Source: Corinectria fuckeliana (taxonomy: Eukaryota > Ascomycota > Sordariomycetes > Hypocreales > Nectriaceae). Taken from it: 64,000 bases of DNA. Below the pieces are notes generated by a model that saw only the letters and a program-made list of their open reading frames with translations, searched no databases and had not been told where the DNA came from. Location of the stretch: contig WPDH01000068.1 in the NCBI GenBank assembly GCA_019137255.1, positions 63,388 through 127,387 of the forward strand, written 5' to 3'. A program made the translations under genes and the position numbers. This document shows, one piece after another, positions 50,103-61,052 of this stretch. How positions within the stretch are numbered: position 1 is the stretch's first letter; every line of letters starts with the position of its first letter.

Positions 50103-51507
50103 ATTCAGATGACATGTCAGTTATGAACTTTGACAGTGAAGTGCAATGCGGGTAATTGCAGTGGATTATGGGCAAGACTATTATTACAGGAACGGAGAAC
50201 TGGGGCATATACGAATAGCACAAAGTCATTCACAGAGAGATTTCCATCAAGGTTACGTAGATACGCCGTCTGTGACTTCTCGTCCTCCTCCTTTGTGATT
50301 TGGGACCTCAGCCATCCATCGGACCATTTGTCTATTACCATTGGCTTCTTCTATTAATCGCTTAATATGTGTCTTGGCATTGCTTGATTCACTTTGCGAC
50401 TGATAAATCATGTCTTCTCCACTTTGTCCGGCTTGACTCGTCAAAAAGTCCGCACAGTCTGTCAGTTGGGTCTGCTAAGCGGAAGCGTCACCAAATAACG
50501 TTATCCATAGGCAGCTACTTTGCTAGGATGCAGGCCGCCAAAGTCCTGACCTAAATTCTGCGATGACTCCTGAGGCCGTCTGGATACAGTAGAGATAGCT
50601 GAGTACAAATCCCTTTCCCTTGGGACGGATAGCACTCAGCAACTACCAGCTAGGGTTAAATGAAATTTCAAAAGTTAGAGATTAATTAGATATAATATAA
50701 ACCTTTTAAAAAAAAAAAAGAAGTACTACGTAAGACAGGGGTTACTCCGGGGCCGCGCGTCCACGTCACGGAGGTTGGGAAACGAGACTGTTACTAAGAA
50801 GAGTCAACAAAGTAACAGGCTCTCATTAGTCGTCTCACAGGCCTGCTCCGGGCTTGGCAATCCACATCCCGGCGCCAGCACCACGCTGCCGGGTAATGTT
50901 AGTCAAGCTACGGCTCCTGGTCTTGGCATGTCTCGGGTCTCTGGGTACGATGCTCGATCTAACTGGCCCGTTCTTCGGGACTCAAACGAACCTTCGCTTG
51001 CCGTTTCACAAGCCCACACTCCGTGCCTAACGTGACAACGGCAAAGACGTAAGAGTAACTCTGGTGAGACCCTGCTGTCAGTCAGGTGTGAGGCAATGGA
51101 GAATAATCTCTTTAAACCATCCCGTTTCTTGCAACCGTTCCAAGCAGTGCACGAACTCTATCATGCGAGCGGACGACAATCCATCTTTTACTGCCGTCTT
51201 GCCCTGGTAGTCTTCCCATTTCTTTACTTTCACTAATAGATAATTTGTTTCTCTTACCGTTCTGACCATGTCTTTTGCATCCTGTCCTGTCTCTGGCTCG
51301 GTGGGCGGAGCGTGCCCAGTCGGTGCCGGAACTGCATCCAATCGCTCTCGGTCAAGCAGCACCCGAGGTCCACGAGGATGTTCGTTCTCTGGGTTTACTC
51401 AACCCGGAGACTTGCATGCCGCATTCGATGTGAGTGTTGGAAGTTGCAAGCCGCCTGTGATCGTAATGCTAACGGGTATAGATCTCAGGGGGTGTTGATG
51501 CCGGAAA
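50103..51507. other. Gene-poor interval
   Basis: About 1.4 kb. A very AT-rich segment with a 12-base A run lies near 50640-50725. A minus-strand open frame (51362-51078, with LLVKVKKWEDYQGK) is protein-like in composition but unrecognised and out of context. No gene is called. Confidence 0.35.
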
Positions 51508-54500
51508 ATGGCTTCTAATGAGGTACGCTGGAAACTGCACGATGATATGAAGGGAGCTAACTGCAGGGCCCTTTCAGAGAGATAAAGTCCATCAACCAGC
51601 TCCTATACTCAAACTACCCCTCCCGCCAAGCCATCGACGCCGTCAAGACGCAGAAAGAGCTCGACACCATGAACGCCAACGAGCACGACCTGCTAGCCAT
51701 CGCCCTCGGCGCCCCAGCGCGACAGGTGATGCAGAGAGCCGAGGTGGTCGGCCCGCAAACCGGATGGCGCGACGGATACCTCAGCATGGAGCACGGCTTC
51801 TGTCCGCCCGACTACGAAGAAGCCGCCAACGCTCTCGCCCGATCCCCGGGACTCGCCTGGTCTGACCTTTGCGAGCGGATCCCCGGGTGCAATGCCCGCG
51901 GCCGGGTGCGAGAAGCCATAGTTGCGCTGCCGACGGTTAAGGGCACAGAGAATGTCATCTCTGACCAGGCGCTCTGGGCTGCGGTTGTAGCCGTATGCTC
52001 CATCTACCGCCATCTACCGCGTTGAGGAGAAGTACGACGGGACCGAGGGCGTTTCGTCAAGTAAGAAGACCAAGTGGCGACCAAAGTGCCCGATGGGCGA
52101 CGACCTCTGCGAGGAAGTGGCGGGGATTACTCTCTCCATCGCTCTGCCGTTCTACCCGATTTCCCGTCGAATGGGACGAACGCTGCCGCACCTGACCTTT
52201 CCAGACCAAGCATCCCACAAAATCAGGGTTAAAGACGCTACGTCGACATATCCATATGTTGCACGCTTCGACAACATTGATCTACGATGGTCCATGTTTG
52301 AAGAGAGAGCTGAGGTGTCGATTCTGAAGGGATGCACCGATACGTCAGGTAATACGTACCCCCTGCTTTCAAGAATATTCCATGCCAACACTTCATAGCA
52401 TCGTTCCAACACGGCCCTGATGCAATCGCGGCTTTCCAGGAGTACGCCATGACCAACAACGTCGAGGGTCTTCGAGAGAGTTGATCCGGCTCAAAGAGAT
52501 CCTAGAGCGCATGCCCAACGCGTTCCACTCCATGTCTCTCGACTTAAAGGCTGGCAATAACTATGTCTCTGCCGACTGCTGGGTGCGATGAGCACTCTTC
52601 TCGGCGCCGCTGTCGAAGCGATATCCTGCATCCTCCGGGCTTCAGTTCCCGCCGTATCTTGTCATGGATGCCTTCTTAGGGCGCAAGAAGTAAGACGCAC
52701 GCTCTTGGTCTGCTATCATCGAGTCGTTGGTGCTGATAGAGATGACTTTAGGTACGGTTCGTTCCTCGGCGCCGAGGCTGTACACCTGCGAGCATGGATC
52801 CCGTCAAACCTCCGGGCCTTCATCGCCGCCATCGAATACCACTACCGAATCCCCGAGTTCGTGCAGCGGTCGGGCGATGCTCGCCTCATGGGCGTGCTGG
52901 ACTGCGTCGTCGAGGCCTACACCGGAGAACGCGGGTTCAAGGGCGTGCACCGGTACAAGGTGTTCGGCATCCTCGAGATTGCCGCCAAGACGGGCCGAAC
53001 GGAGACCAACGGCGCCTCTGGTGCGGCGGATGGCGCACGACCTTGGGAAGAAACCCATGGCCAGTTCTCGGACACCATGAAGGAGCGTCTGGAGCCGTAT
53101 CGCGGAGCCCTGGCTGTCGAACCTCACCAGATGCGCGGTACCTTTGAAGAGTGCCGCTATACCACGAGGGTCTTGAGTTGCAACTTTGCCGGCTCCGACC
53201 CGCAACTCTCCATCGGCCTCGTTACTCTTGACATTCAAGACACTGGCATCACTTTTCAACCCGGCGACCGTCTGGCAGTGATGTTCCTCAATGGCTGGAA
53301 CGAGTGCGCCAAAATGGTTGCTGCTCTCGGTCTCGAACAGCGCATGAATGACCCCATTGACGTCTCCGGAAGCTGGGTTCGATTTTATCAGCATCTTACT
53401 TCCGTCAGGAGGACCACTCTTCAGAAGCTGACGGTCACCGACATCCTTCGCCGGGGTCATCTGGCGCCAATCACCAAAGCACTCGCGCTCAAAGTCCACG
53501 AGCTTCTCAATGCCTCCTCCAACACAGTGCTACAGATCCTCGCAACAGACGAGTGGCCAGTCTCTGGGTTCCTGAGTGATTTGCTGCAGGACGCTCTCAC
53601 GGACACGCCGCTCCAGATCTGGGATAGAGCGTTCGACCTGGATAATGTGTCCTGGCTGACCGATCTGATCCCGCTGGAGGTTCCTCGCATGTACTCCATC
53701 GCCAGCTACTCTGATGACCTCCCGGATACGGTTGACCTGGTCGTCTCGCGTGCTGGGCACAAGCTCTGTGCTATTTTTGCTAAGAACGACGACATCTCGC
53801 GAGCCGGTGTCTCGAGCGGCTTCTTGAACCCGCACCCGACGTCGGACGAGACTCAAGCATCCGAGGAGATATTGATTGGCGTCTCGCACCCGGTCGCCTT
53901 CCAGTTACCCATCGACGACATGGCTCCCTACGCTTACTTTGCAGGCGGCAGCGGCATCGCGCCGTTCCGCGGGGTCTGACAGTATACGACTAGCAACTTC
54001 TGGTCTGTCTGGGGGCAAGAACTTGTTGTACCTGGGTGTTCAGTCGCGCGACAGGTTTTGTTTTGAAGAGGAGCTCAGGGAACTTGTCAACCTCGACTTT
54101 ATGCAAGTCCACGTGGCTTTTTCCAGGGGCTGTCGGGGTTTAGTTTATGACGCTTCCTCGCGTGATCTCGTCGAGAAGCAAATTCCTCCCCGGTACATCG
54201 ACACGCTGATCGTCGAGCAAGGAGCCAACATCTGCGATCTCGTCATGTCGAAGAAACAAGGTGGTCTTGGAGGATGCTTGTACGTCTGCGGCTCAGTCTC
54301 AGTCTTCAACTCTGTTATGAACGGCATCCGCAAAGCCCTCTACACGTATCGAACAGCAACCATGGAGAACGTCGACATGATTGTCAGCAAGGCCTTTGCA
54401 GAGAGCCGCTTCATGATCGACGTCTTCATGACGCCCAAGCCTCTTCCTTACAACTTTCCCACCATCCCCGTGTCGCGTTTGGCCCTGCACACGGGCCATA

Positions 54501-55545
54501 GACCAGGCTCGCGGATGTGGATTGGCATTCATGGAAGTGTTTACGACATCACCGACTTCAGCCCTATGAATCCTGGCGGCACGCTGATTCTCAAGTCCAA
54601 CGCCGGCGTCGACTGCAGCCAGTCGTTTGATAATCTCGCGCACACCAACAATCCCGAGATTTCGAGTTTTCTCGCTCGGTACTTCGTGGGCCATTTGACA
54701 CCCAAACCCTACTACCACGCAAACCGCGACATGTCGTCCTTGTGGGCCGGCCATCTCAGGACCACCGTCGAGACTCTCGTTGCCCATCAGTTCGAAATGT
54801 ACGAGACCACGGGTGAATCGACAGAGACCGCCTCCGCTCATGATTCCGGCGGCAACACCAACATCTGGCTGCGTGAGTGTCTCCCGAGCATCCCCGTAGT
54901 CCGGACTGGTTTCCTTGTGCCTTATGATCTGACCTCTCCAAGCTGGTCGGTGCTTGCATTAGTTTATCCACCTTAACTATTCACTAGATCACAATGGCCG
55001 CGATCTTGTGCTTTTCTTCCGTCATGCTAGCCTTGTAGTCTTTTACCTAGGCCGCGACCCAAGGACTTAGACCCGGGTTAGGTGGGCGGTCTAGGGTAAG
55101 CTTCTTATCCAGGGAGTCAGAATCTGTCTAGTTGCTAGAGCTGCAACCTAGAGGGCAGTGTTCATTTCAAGAACGATACACTCATCGAACCGCACATGAG
55201 GAAATTCCTGGCTGCAGAACGAAATGGCTCCGCCTTGGCTGTTGCTCCTGCTCGCCGAGCATCAGCCCTGTACTATCCCCGGGGAACTGCCGACCTGTTC
55301 TTCGCGACAGTCAACGTCGGTGCCAAGGAGATGGAGCAAGTGGAGAAGCTTTATTCGCGCTATCTAGAACAAGCCGATATGGATGAGGTGGTTGAAGTGA
55401 GGGATAAGTGCTCGAGCTAACCCAAGGTGCTCGAGCGCATTCAATAGTATAAGCTAACAGACAACATGGTCGTGGTGTGCGATACTTGGCCGAATGGCCG
55501 GGATTCGGAGAAAATGACTAGGAGACTTGCACAGGTGCGGTGTAG
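51508..55545 (+). pseudogene. Decayed fusion of heme dioxygenase-like, flavin reductase and cytochrome b5 domains
   Basis: One very large gene can be followed through successive frames. A plausible start is MASNE (51508) with an intron at 51523-51566. An IDO-like heme-dioxygenase region includes CPPDYEEAANALARSPG and VVEAYTGERGFKGVHRYK. Then comes a cytochrome P450 reductase-type module: GTFEECRY, PRMYSIASYS (FAD), GGSGIAPFR and LGVQSRDRFCFEEEL (NADPH), and GGCLYVCGSVSVF. A cytochrome b5-like domain follows (WIGIHGSVYDITDF, NPGG). Lesions: a 10-bp tandem duplication (52001-52020), a 2-base frame change near 52482, TGA for Trp near 52589, TGA at 53977-53979 followed by a frame change, and a probable internal deletion before MRKFLAAERNGSALAV (55196). 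Coding traces end near 55545. Domain assignment of the first third is from memory and less certain. Confidence 0.72.
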
Positions 55546-56394
55546 ACTGGTCTGTATAAGGGAATCATATCTACTAATAAACGGATGGATTCCAAATTTC
55601 ATCCTCTATAGCGAATTTGTCACATTCAGCATCAGCATTTAGGCCAGCTTAGCACTTTGCATCAGCGAAGTGCGCATTACATTTTGCTATAACTGAAAAA
55701 TGTAATAGAATTGCGCTCGGGTCCCCTTTCCGCTTTAAACCCGTCTAGGAAGCCTACTATCGAAACGGTGCCGTCTCTAGCACATGAATCTAATATCGTC
55801 GATAATAGACGCTGGGCTAATATTGTTAATGACAAAGTCAACCCTTCTCCCGTTTGTGATCCGCTTCACTTCAGCTCCGATATCAGGTCACAGCGTGATA
55901 CTCCCCCTTCGCCTTCTCCTTCCGGAGATGCCGCTAACTAGTGAAAACTGCAGTATCCAACTGGCTCGTCCTCTGAGTCTGCGATTAGAGTCACGGCTGG
56001 GTATGCGCCCATTTCCATTGGCGAAGAGAGCTTGGCGTCACTCACCATGCCGGCTTGCCGAGCTGCACTCTACACCATCAAACCAACCATCGGCATTGTC
56101 CCAGACGATGGGGCTAACCCTCCCTGATTGCAGATGTCCGGATGGAAAGCGGCGTACATGCTTCTCTGCAAGCTTCACACGTCGACCTGATATCCATGGC
56201 CGAAGCTACCGGCAACGAAACCAAGGACTCTCTCGATCTTGCCAGTCAGTAATCACATCTTCTCTTCATCTAGTCTCAGATGGTCAGCCGGGATTGACGC
56301 GCGAATTAAGTATTAACCTTGAAATAGAACGCGACTTCCCGAAGCTTCTGAAGGCCCCCTATTTATTTTGGCCGCCATGGCAGGTTGCAGGCTT
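55546..56394. other. Unassigned interval
   Basis: About 850 bases after the fusion pseudogene. Open frames here (for example 55784-56455) have a random composition and no domain signal; nothing is called. Confidence 0.35.
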
Positions 56395-57130
56395 TTACGT
56401 CAACATGATAGCAGCGCTAAGGATAGTAGCAGCACTAATGATGCTAGGATATTGAACCAACAGAGAGCATGCGCCATTCGTGACAATTGTGGAAGAAGTA
56501 TCAACGGGATTGGTGGTGCTCTCAGCCAGAGAAGCACTGGTGCTGAGCTGGAAAGTCGCATTTAGAATAGTGCTGCCGGCATCCGGCGTTGACAAGACTG
56601 TGGAAGTTGTAGTGGAATTGAGGTTGATGCAGGAGTAATCGAGTCGCTCGAATCCGCCAGGTCGCTGAATGTAACTTCCGTGGCAGTAGAGGTAGCAGTA
56701 GCAGTAGTAGTGATGGTAAGAGAGACGTTGAAGGAGGAACTCTCAGCTTCGATGCCTGTAAAAGTGATGACTCCCACATCGGCACATGAGACGCCGAACC
56801 CGATGTATTTTTACTCACGGCACTCGATTTATATAAGTCGCAGTCCATAGCTTCGGATTCACGAGGCGATTATAAGGACTGCCTCATCATCTGGCGACAG
56901 ATGACCTGTCTGGGCCCTATTTGGCTCAATACGTACTGGCGGAGGGTTAAGACTGAGCCTGTTGAGTAATAGTCATAGTTCCGCCCTAGCGTTGAGGGCC
57001 CGTACGTGACGGTCAGAATGTTATAGGTTAGGCAGTAGGCAGAGTATGAGGCCTGGTTTGTCAATGTGGCAGGACACTCAACGGCTACAGTCGTAGCCTC
57101 CTCGTTGGAGTTGACTTCTAATCCCCAAAG
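56395..57130 (-). pseudogene. Relic of a Ser/Thr-rich, GPI-type wall protein gene
   Basis: Minus-strand segments in changing frames suggest one eroded wall-protein gene. CPATLTNQASYSAYC and ILTVTYGPSTLG come first, then FGVSCADVGVITFTGIEAE with a TAA just upstream of it, then a Ser/Thr-rich stretch (SLTITTTATATSTATEV). The last frame ends in CSLLVQYPSIISAATILSAA and a short hydrophobic tail, as expected for a GPI-attachment signal. The frame changes and the stop between segments cannot all be explained by introns. Presumed non-functional; the identification is by composition and end signal only. Confidence 0.5.
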
Positions 57131-57280
57131 TGCCCCTGGGATGGCCAGACGAGATTCCTAAAAACAAAACAAGGAAACTCCCCGAGCATGTCGTCATCAT
57201 GGTCACCGACAGACAGGAACACCTTCGCACTATTAAATCGGGGGAAAATCTGCAAAGCAATGATACTAAATGCTCCCTAT

Positions 57281-60200
57281 CTAACTCCATCTCTCTATTA
57301 CCTCCAAGGCTTCCAGACTTTCTGGATGTGCCGCGCCAAGAACTCGCTCTTGAATATGAGAACAGTCTTTGAGTAGGGCCAGTGCCTCGGCATCTCGGCC
57401 TTGGGCTTTCCAATTCGAGGCGAGACTCACTGTAATCCTCAGCGTATCGGGATGCTCTTCCCCAAGACTGACCTTGCTCGCCTCCAGTAACTCCACCAGT
57501 AGCTCCTCAGATTCTCCCAAACGGCCCTGGCCTCCGTATGTTAAGGATAGGTTGACTAAGCTCGATAGTGCAATGGGATGGCCTACTCTGAGTGTATCCC
57601 TGCTGATCTTTACCACCTGCAACCCAAGTGTCTCAGCATCTTCCCACCGGGCTTGATCTAAGAATATTGAAGTCAGGTTATCCATGCTCAATAGGGTATC
57701 AGGATGCTCTGCCCCGAGATTGGCCTTGCTCATCTCCACAATTTGCACTTCTAGCTTCTCCGCTTCACCTAAGCGGCCCTGGCCTTGGTACGTTGACGCT
57801 AAATTGGCCATGCTCGACATTGTAGAGGGATGACTTTCCCCGAGCGTAGCCTTGCTGGTCTCTACGACGTGTAACCCAAGCGCCTCGGCCTCGTTCCACC
57901 GAGCCTGGTTCAGAAACGTCCTAGCTAGGTTGCTCATGCTCGTCAGTGTAAACGGATGGTCTGCCCCAAGCTGAGCTTTGCTTGTCTCCATGACCTCCAA
58001 TTCCAGCTCTTCCGCCTTCTTCCACTGACCCCGGTCCGCGAATATCGAGGCTAGACTAGTCATGCTAATCAGAACTGAGACGTTGTCTCGCCCGTATTTG
58101 GCCTTTCCAGTTTCCATCGCCTCCAATGCTAGCTTTTCAGCTTCGTCCCACCGTCCCTGATTTCTCAGTACGTTTGCCAAGTTGGACATGCTTTCCAACG
58201 TATCAGGATGGTCCATCCCAACCACAACCTTGCGTCTCCCTAGAACTTGCCTCTCCAGCTTCTCAGACTCCTCCCACTGGCCCTGGTTTAGAAGAGTCGA
58301 CGCTAGGTTTGACATGATCTTCAGTGTATCCGGATGGTCTGCCCCAAGCTTTGCCTCGCGTGTCTGCCAGACTTGCCTCTCATATTTCTCAGCCTCCTCC
58401 CACCGACCTTGGTTGTGGAATACAGCCGCTAGGCTTTCTAGACTGTTCACTGTATCGAGGTGATCCTCTCCAAGCTTAAACTTGAGTGTCTCCATCACCT
58501 CCAACTGTAACCTTTCGGCTTCATCCCAACGTCCTTGATTGGAAAGCGCTGACGAAAGGTTAGACATGCTGTTCAATGTATCAGGATGGCCCCCCCCGAG
58601 CATAGCCTTGCAAGTCTCTAGCACCTGCAGGGTCAGCTTCTCGGCCTCCTTCCACCGGCCTCGTTGTGAGAATATTGCCGACATGTTTGCTATGCTTGTC
58701 GTTGTGCAGGGATCATCTGCTCTAAGCTTAGCCATGCTTTTTTCCATCACCTTGAGCCCTAGCTGTTCGGCCTTGTCCACTTGGCCAAGGTTCAGCATCG
58801 CTAATACAAGGTTGTTCATGGTCGATAACGTGCTGTAATGATCTTCTCCATGTCTAGCCTTTTGAGACTCCATCACCTGTACCATCAACCTTTCGGACGT
58901 TTCCCACCGGCCCTGAGATTGGTAAATACACGCCAGCATGTGTCTTGAAAGCTCCACGAGGATATGGTCGGTGCCGCAAGCATTTACAAGATCTTCAGTC
59001 TCCTGTGCCAGTCGCGTTTCAGCTTCGTCTAATCGTCCTTGCTCGAGATAAATAGCGGCAAAGTTCGACCAAAGCGTCAAGCCCATGTCCTTGAGATTCT
59101 CCATCGTAGAGGCCGAGAATGAGTAGCGGGGATGATGTAGGCGTGCAATCATGTCTTGGACGGTTCGCATCTTTTGGTTGCTTCGATGCAGAATGTCCCG
59201 AGCCTTATCCTCATCTCTCTTCCCTCCGAAGCCGATATAGTAGCAGAGCGCTGACTGTGAGGCGATGGACGCGGAGTGAGAATGGTTCCTGAAAAGGGTT
59301 TGGGCGATATAAGATCGAACTCGATAGTCGGTACAGTAAAAGTCGTAGATCGATTTATGAATCTATGGCCTGTAAGTAGAGTTTTCTAGAGGAAGTTTGG
59401 AAGGACTGTACCTCGAAACGGCTTCTCGGAATGTGCTTTGAGAGATCTATCATTTCAATTCCAAGGCTATATGTCCTTCACTACCGTTAGCTTTGTTATG
59501 TCTTTTATGGGTTGGATTTACCTGTGTGGATCTAGTTTTCCAAGAAACTCATTGAGACTCTCCATTTCCCGCCCTTCAGGATCTTTGCTTAGACTCGAGT
59601 CGAAAAATCTTGCTAAGGCCTTCTTGATTTCGTCTGTCAAGGAAGTCTGTGATGCTACGAGTTGCCTCGCGTACGCCTGGAGATCTCCTTTCCTAGTGCG
59701 GAGGGTGTGTTCTACCCCTTGTAGGCCTTGGGGCAGTTGTATCTCTCGAAAACATGGCTCAAATAGAAGCCAGAGACATAGGGCAGCGAAACAAAATATG
59801 TCAGCTTTGACTGCCTGTGAGGACGTCCACAGAAAAGACTGGCCGTCGTTTTCCGGCGCGTTCCACGGCTTCGAGCGTGGAAGCGTAAGCTGCTCCTCCT
59901 CGTCCATGTAACGACTGGAGTATCCAAAGTCTATGACTCTCGCGCTATACCCTCCAGACTCTTGTTCAAAGATGAGTACATTATCTGGTTTAATATCTCC
60001 GTGTACGATTTCTTGAGAATGTTTTAGCCATGACGTGTTCGCGAAAATGGTTGCGCACTTACGGTAGGCGTGCATCTCTATGATGGCCATTCCAATGTCC
60101 ACGCAGAGCCTAAGTCGCTCGTCGAACGTCATATCTCTTCCCTCGTTGCGAGAAAAATGATACAAATCCCCAAGACGTGACTTTTCAAAGACCAAGACCG

Positions 60201-60606
60201 GCCATGGCTTATCATCAGCCGGGGAGATATCCCAGCAAATGCCTTGCAGCTGGGCAATATTGGCATGCTCCTGCACAAATGACTGGCTTAAGACGGTGAT
60301 CTCAGTGATGAGAGTTCGGAACACCTGTTCTTCAGTCTTGCTCTCCGTGTGGTAGGTTTTGAAGGCAAAGCTCGTATCCAGGCTCACGAGCGCTTGCTGG
60401 ATTGTGGAAGTCCCACCGGTACCAATGACTTTGCGCCCAGCGTCCCAAACGATGGGAATGAACTGGATTTTCTCGTCTTGAGCTGCGGCAAGGAAGGATA
60501 GGAAATTGAATTTGTTGGGTTCCGCCTTCATTCCATCTACCTGCGCCCCCGAGGCAGGTCGCCAATGGGACCAGAAGAAGGCCGGATATGATTCAGAAGT
60601 CGACAT
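57281..60606 (-). CDS. Ser/Thr protein kinase fused to kinesin-light-chain-type TPR array
   Basis: Three exons: 60606-59522, 59466-59412 (55 nt) and 59362-57281; 1073 residues. The kinase domain is complete: glycine loop IGTGGTSTI (62-69), Lys83 (FAFKTY), catalytic HGDIKPDN (Asp204), DFG (226-228) and NAPE. It is therefore probably active. The linker (IHKSIYDFYCTDYRVRSYIAQ) leads to fourteen TPR-like units of about 42 residues, each built on QGRWDEAEKL, LEVMETSKAKLGADHPDTL and SMSNLA. Such repeats bind partner proteins. The spliced frame was checked across both junctions; reading the TPR part as a separate gene would miss the fusion. Kinase/NTPase-TPR proteins in filamentous fungi are linked to signalling and non-self recognition; that role is inferred. 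It lies downstream of the kinase-pseudokinase gene on the same strand. Confidence 0.88.
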
Positions 60607-61052
60607 GGTTCTAGTCGGGGATCTTTTGGGAAGTAAAGGGTGTCTGAGTAAGATGATTCTGAGCTGAGGGAGAAAAGCAAAGAAGGAGGGGAAGACAGAG
60701 TGGCGATGTCCCAAACCCCGTAAACTGCTGTCCGCAGGAATGCAGCCTCGGCCATGCCATGCATATTAGGCGCAAATGCAGCTGGAACTCACTTGCGACG
60801 TGATATTGAAAATTAGGCAGACCTGCAGGTCTTGCACCACGCAACACTAACAGTGCCTCGGGCGTAAAAGCTGCACATTGAGCACATAAGCAGCCAGGCA
60901 GCCAGGATGCCAGCGCACAAGACGCAAGCGGCAGGACTGTCAGCAGCGCGTTTTTGAGGAGTCAGTCACGAGTAATCTGGACCATCCACTGGGGCTTGGT
61001 AAAGAGAGCTGAGAAGGAAAACACGAAATACAAGGACTTGACACCTGGCCCC
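60607..61052. other. Intergenic region between the two kinase genes
   Basis: A 446-base interval carrying the promoter of the kinase-TPR gene and the 3' flank of the kinase-pseudokinase gene. No operator or RNA gene was recognised. Confidence 0.4.

Noticed and set aside
50640..50725. AT-rich stretch with an A run that could be a retroelement poly(A) tail.
   Set aside because: No reverse transcriptase remnant, terminal repeat or target-site duplication could be identified nearby.
51078..51362. Minus-strand frame with a protein-like segment (LLVKVKKWEDYQGK).
   Set aside because: No family recognised and it does not continue into neighbouring exons; may be chance or a relic, so not called.
52804..53499. 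Minus-strand frame of 231 codons opposite the fusion pseudogene.
   Set aside because: Antisense shadow of the reductase-domain exon; no recognisable motif and no start context.
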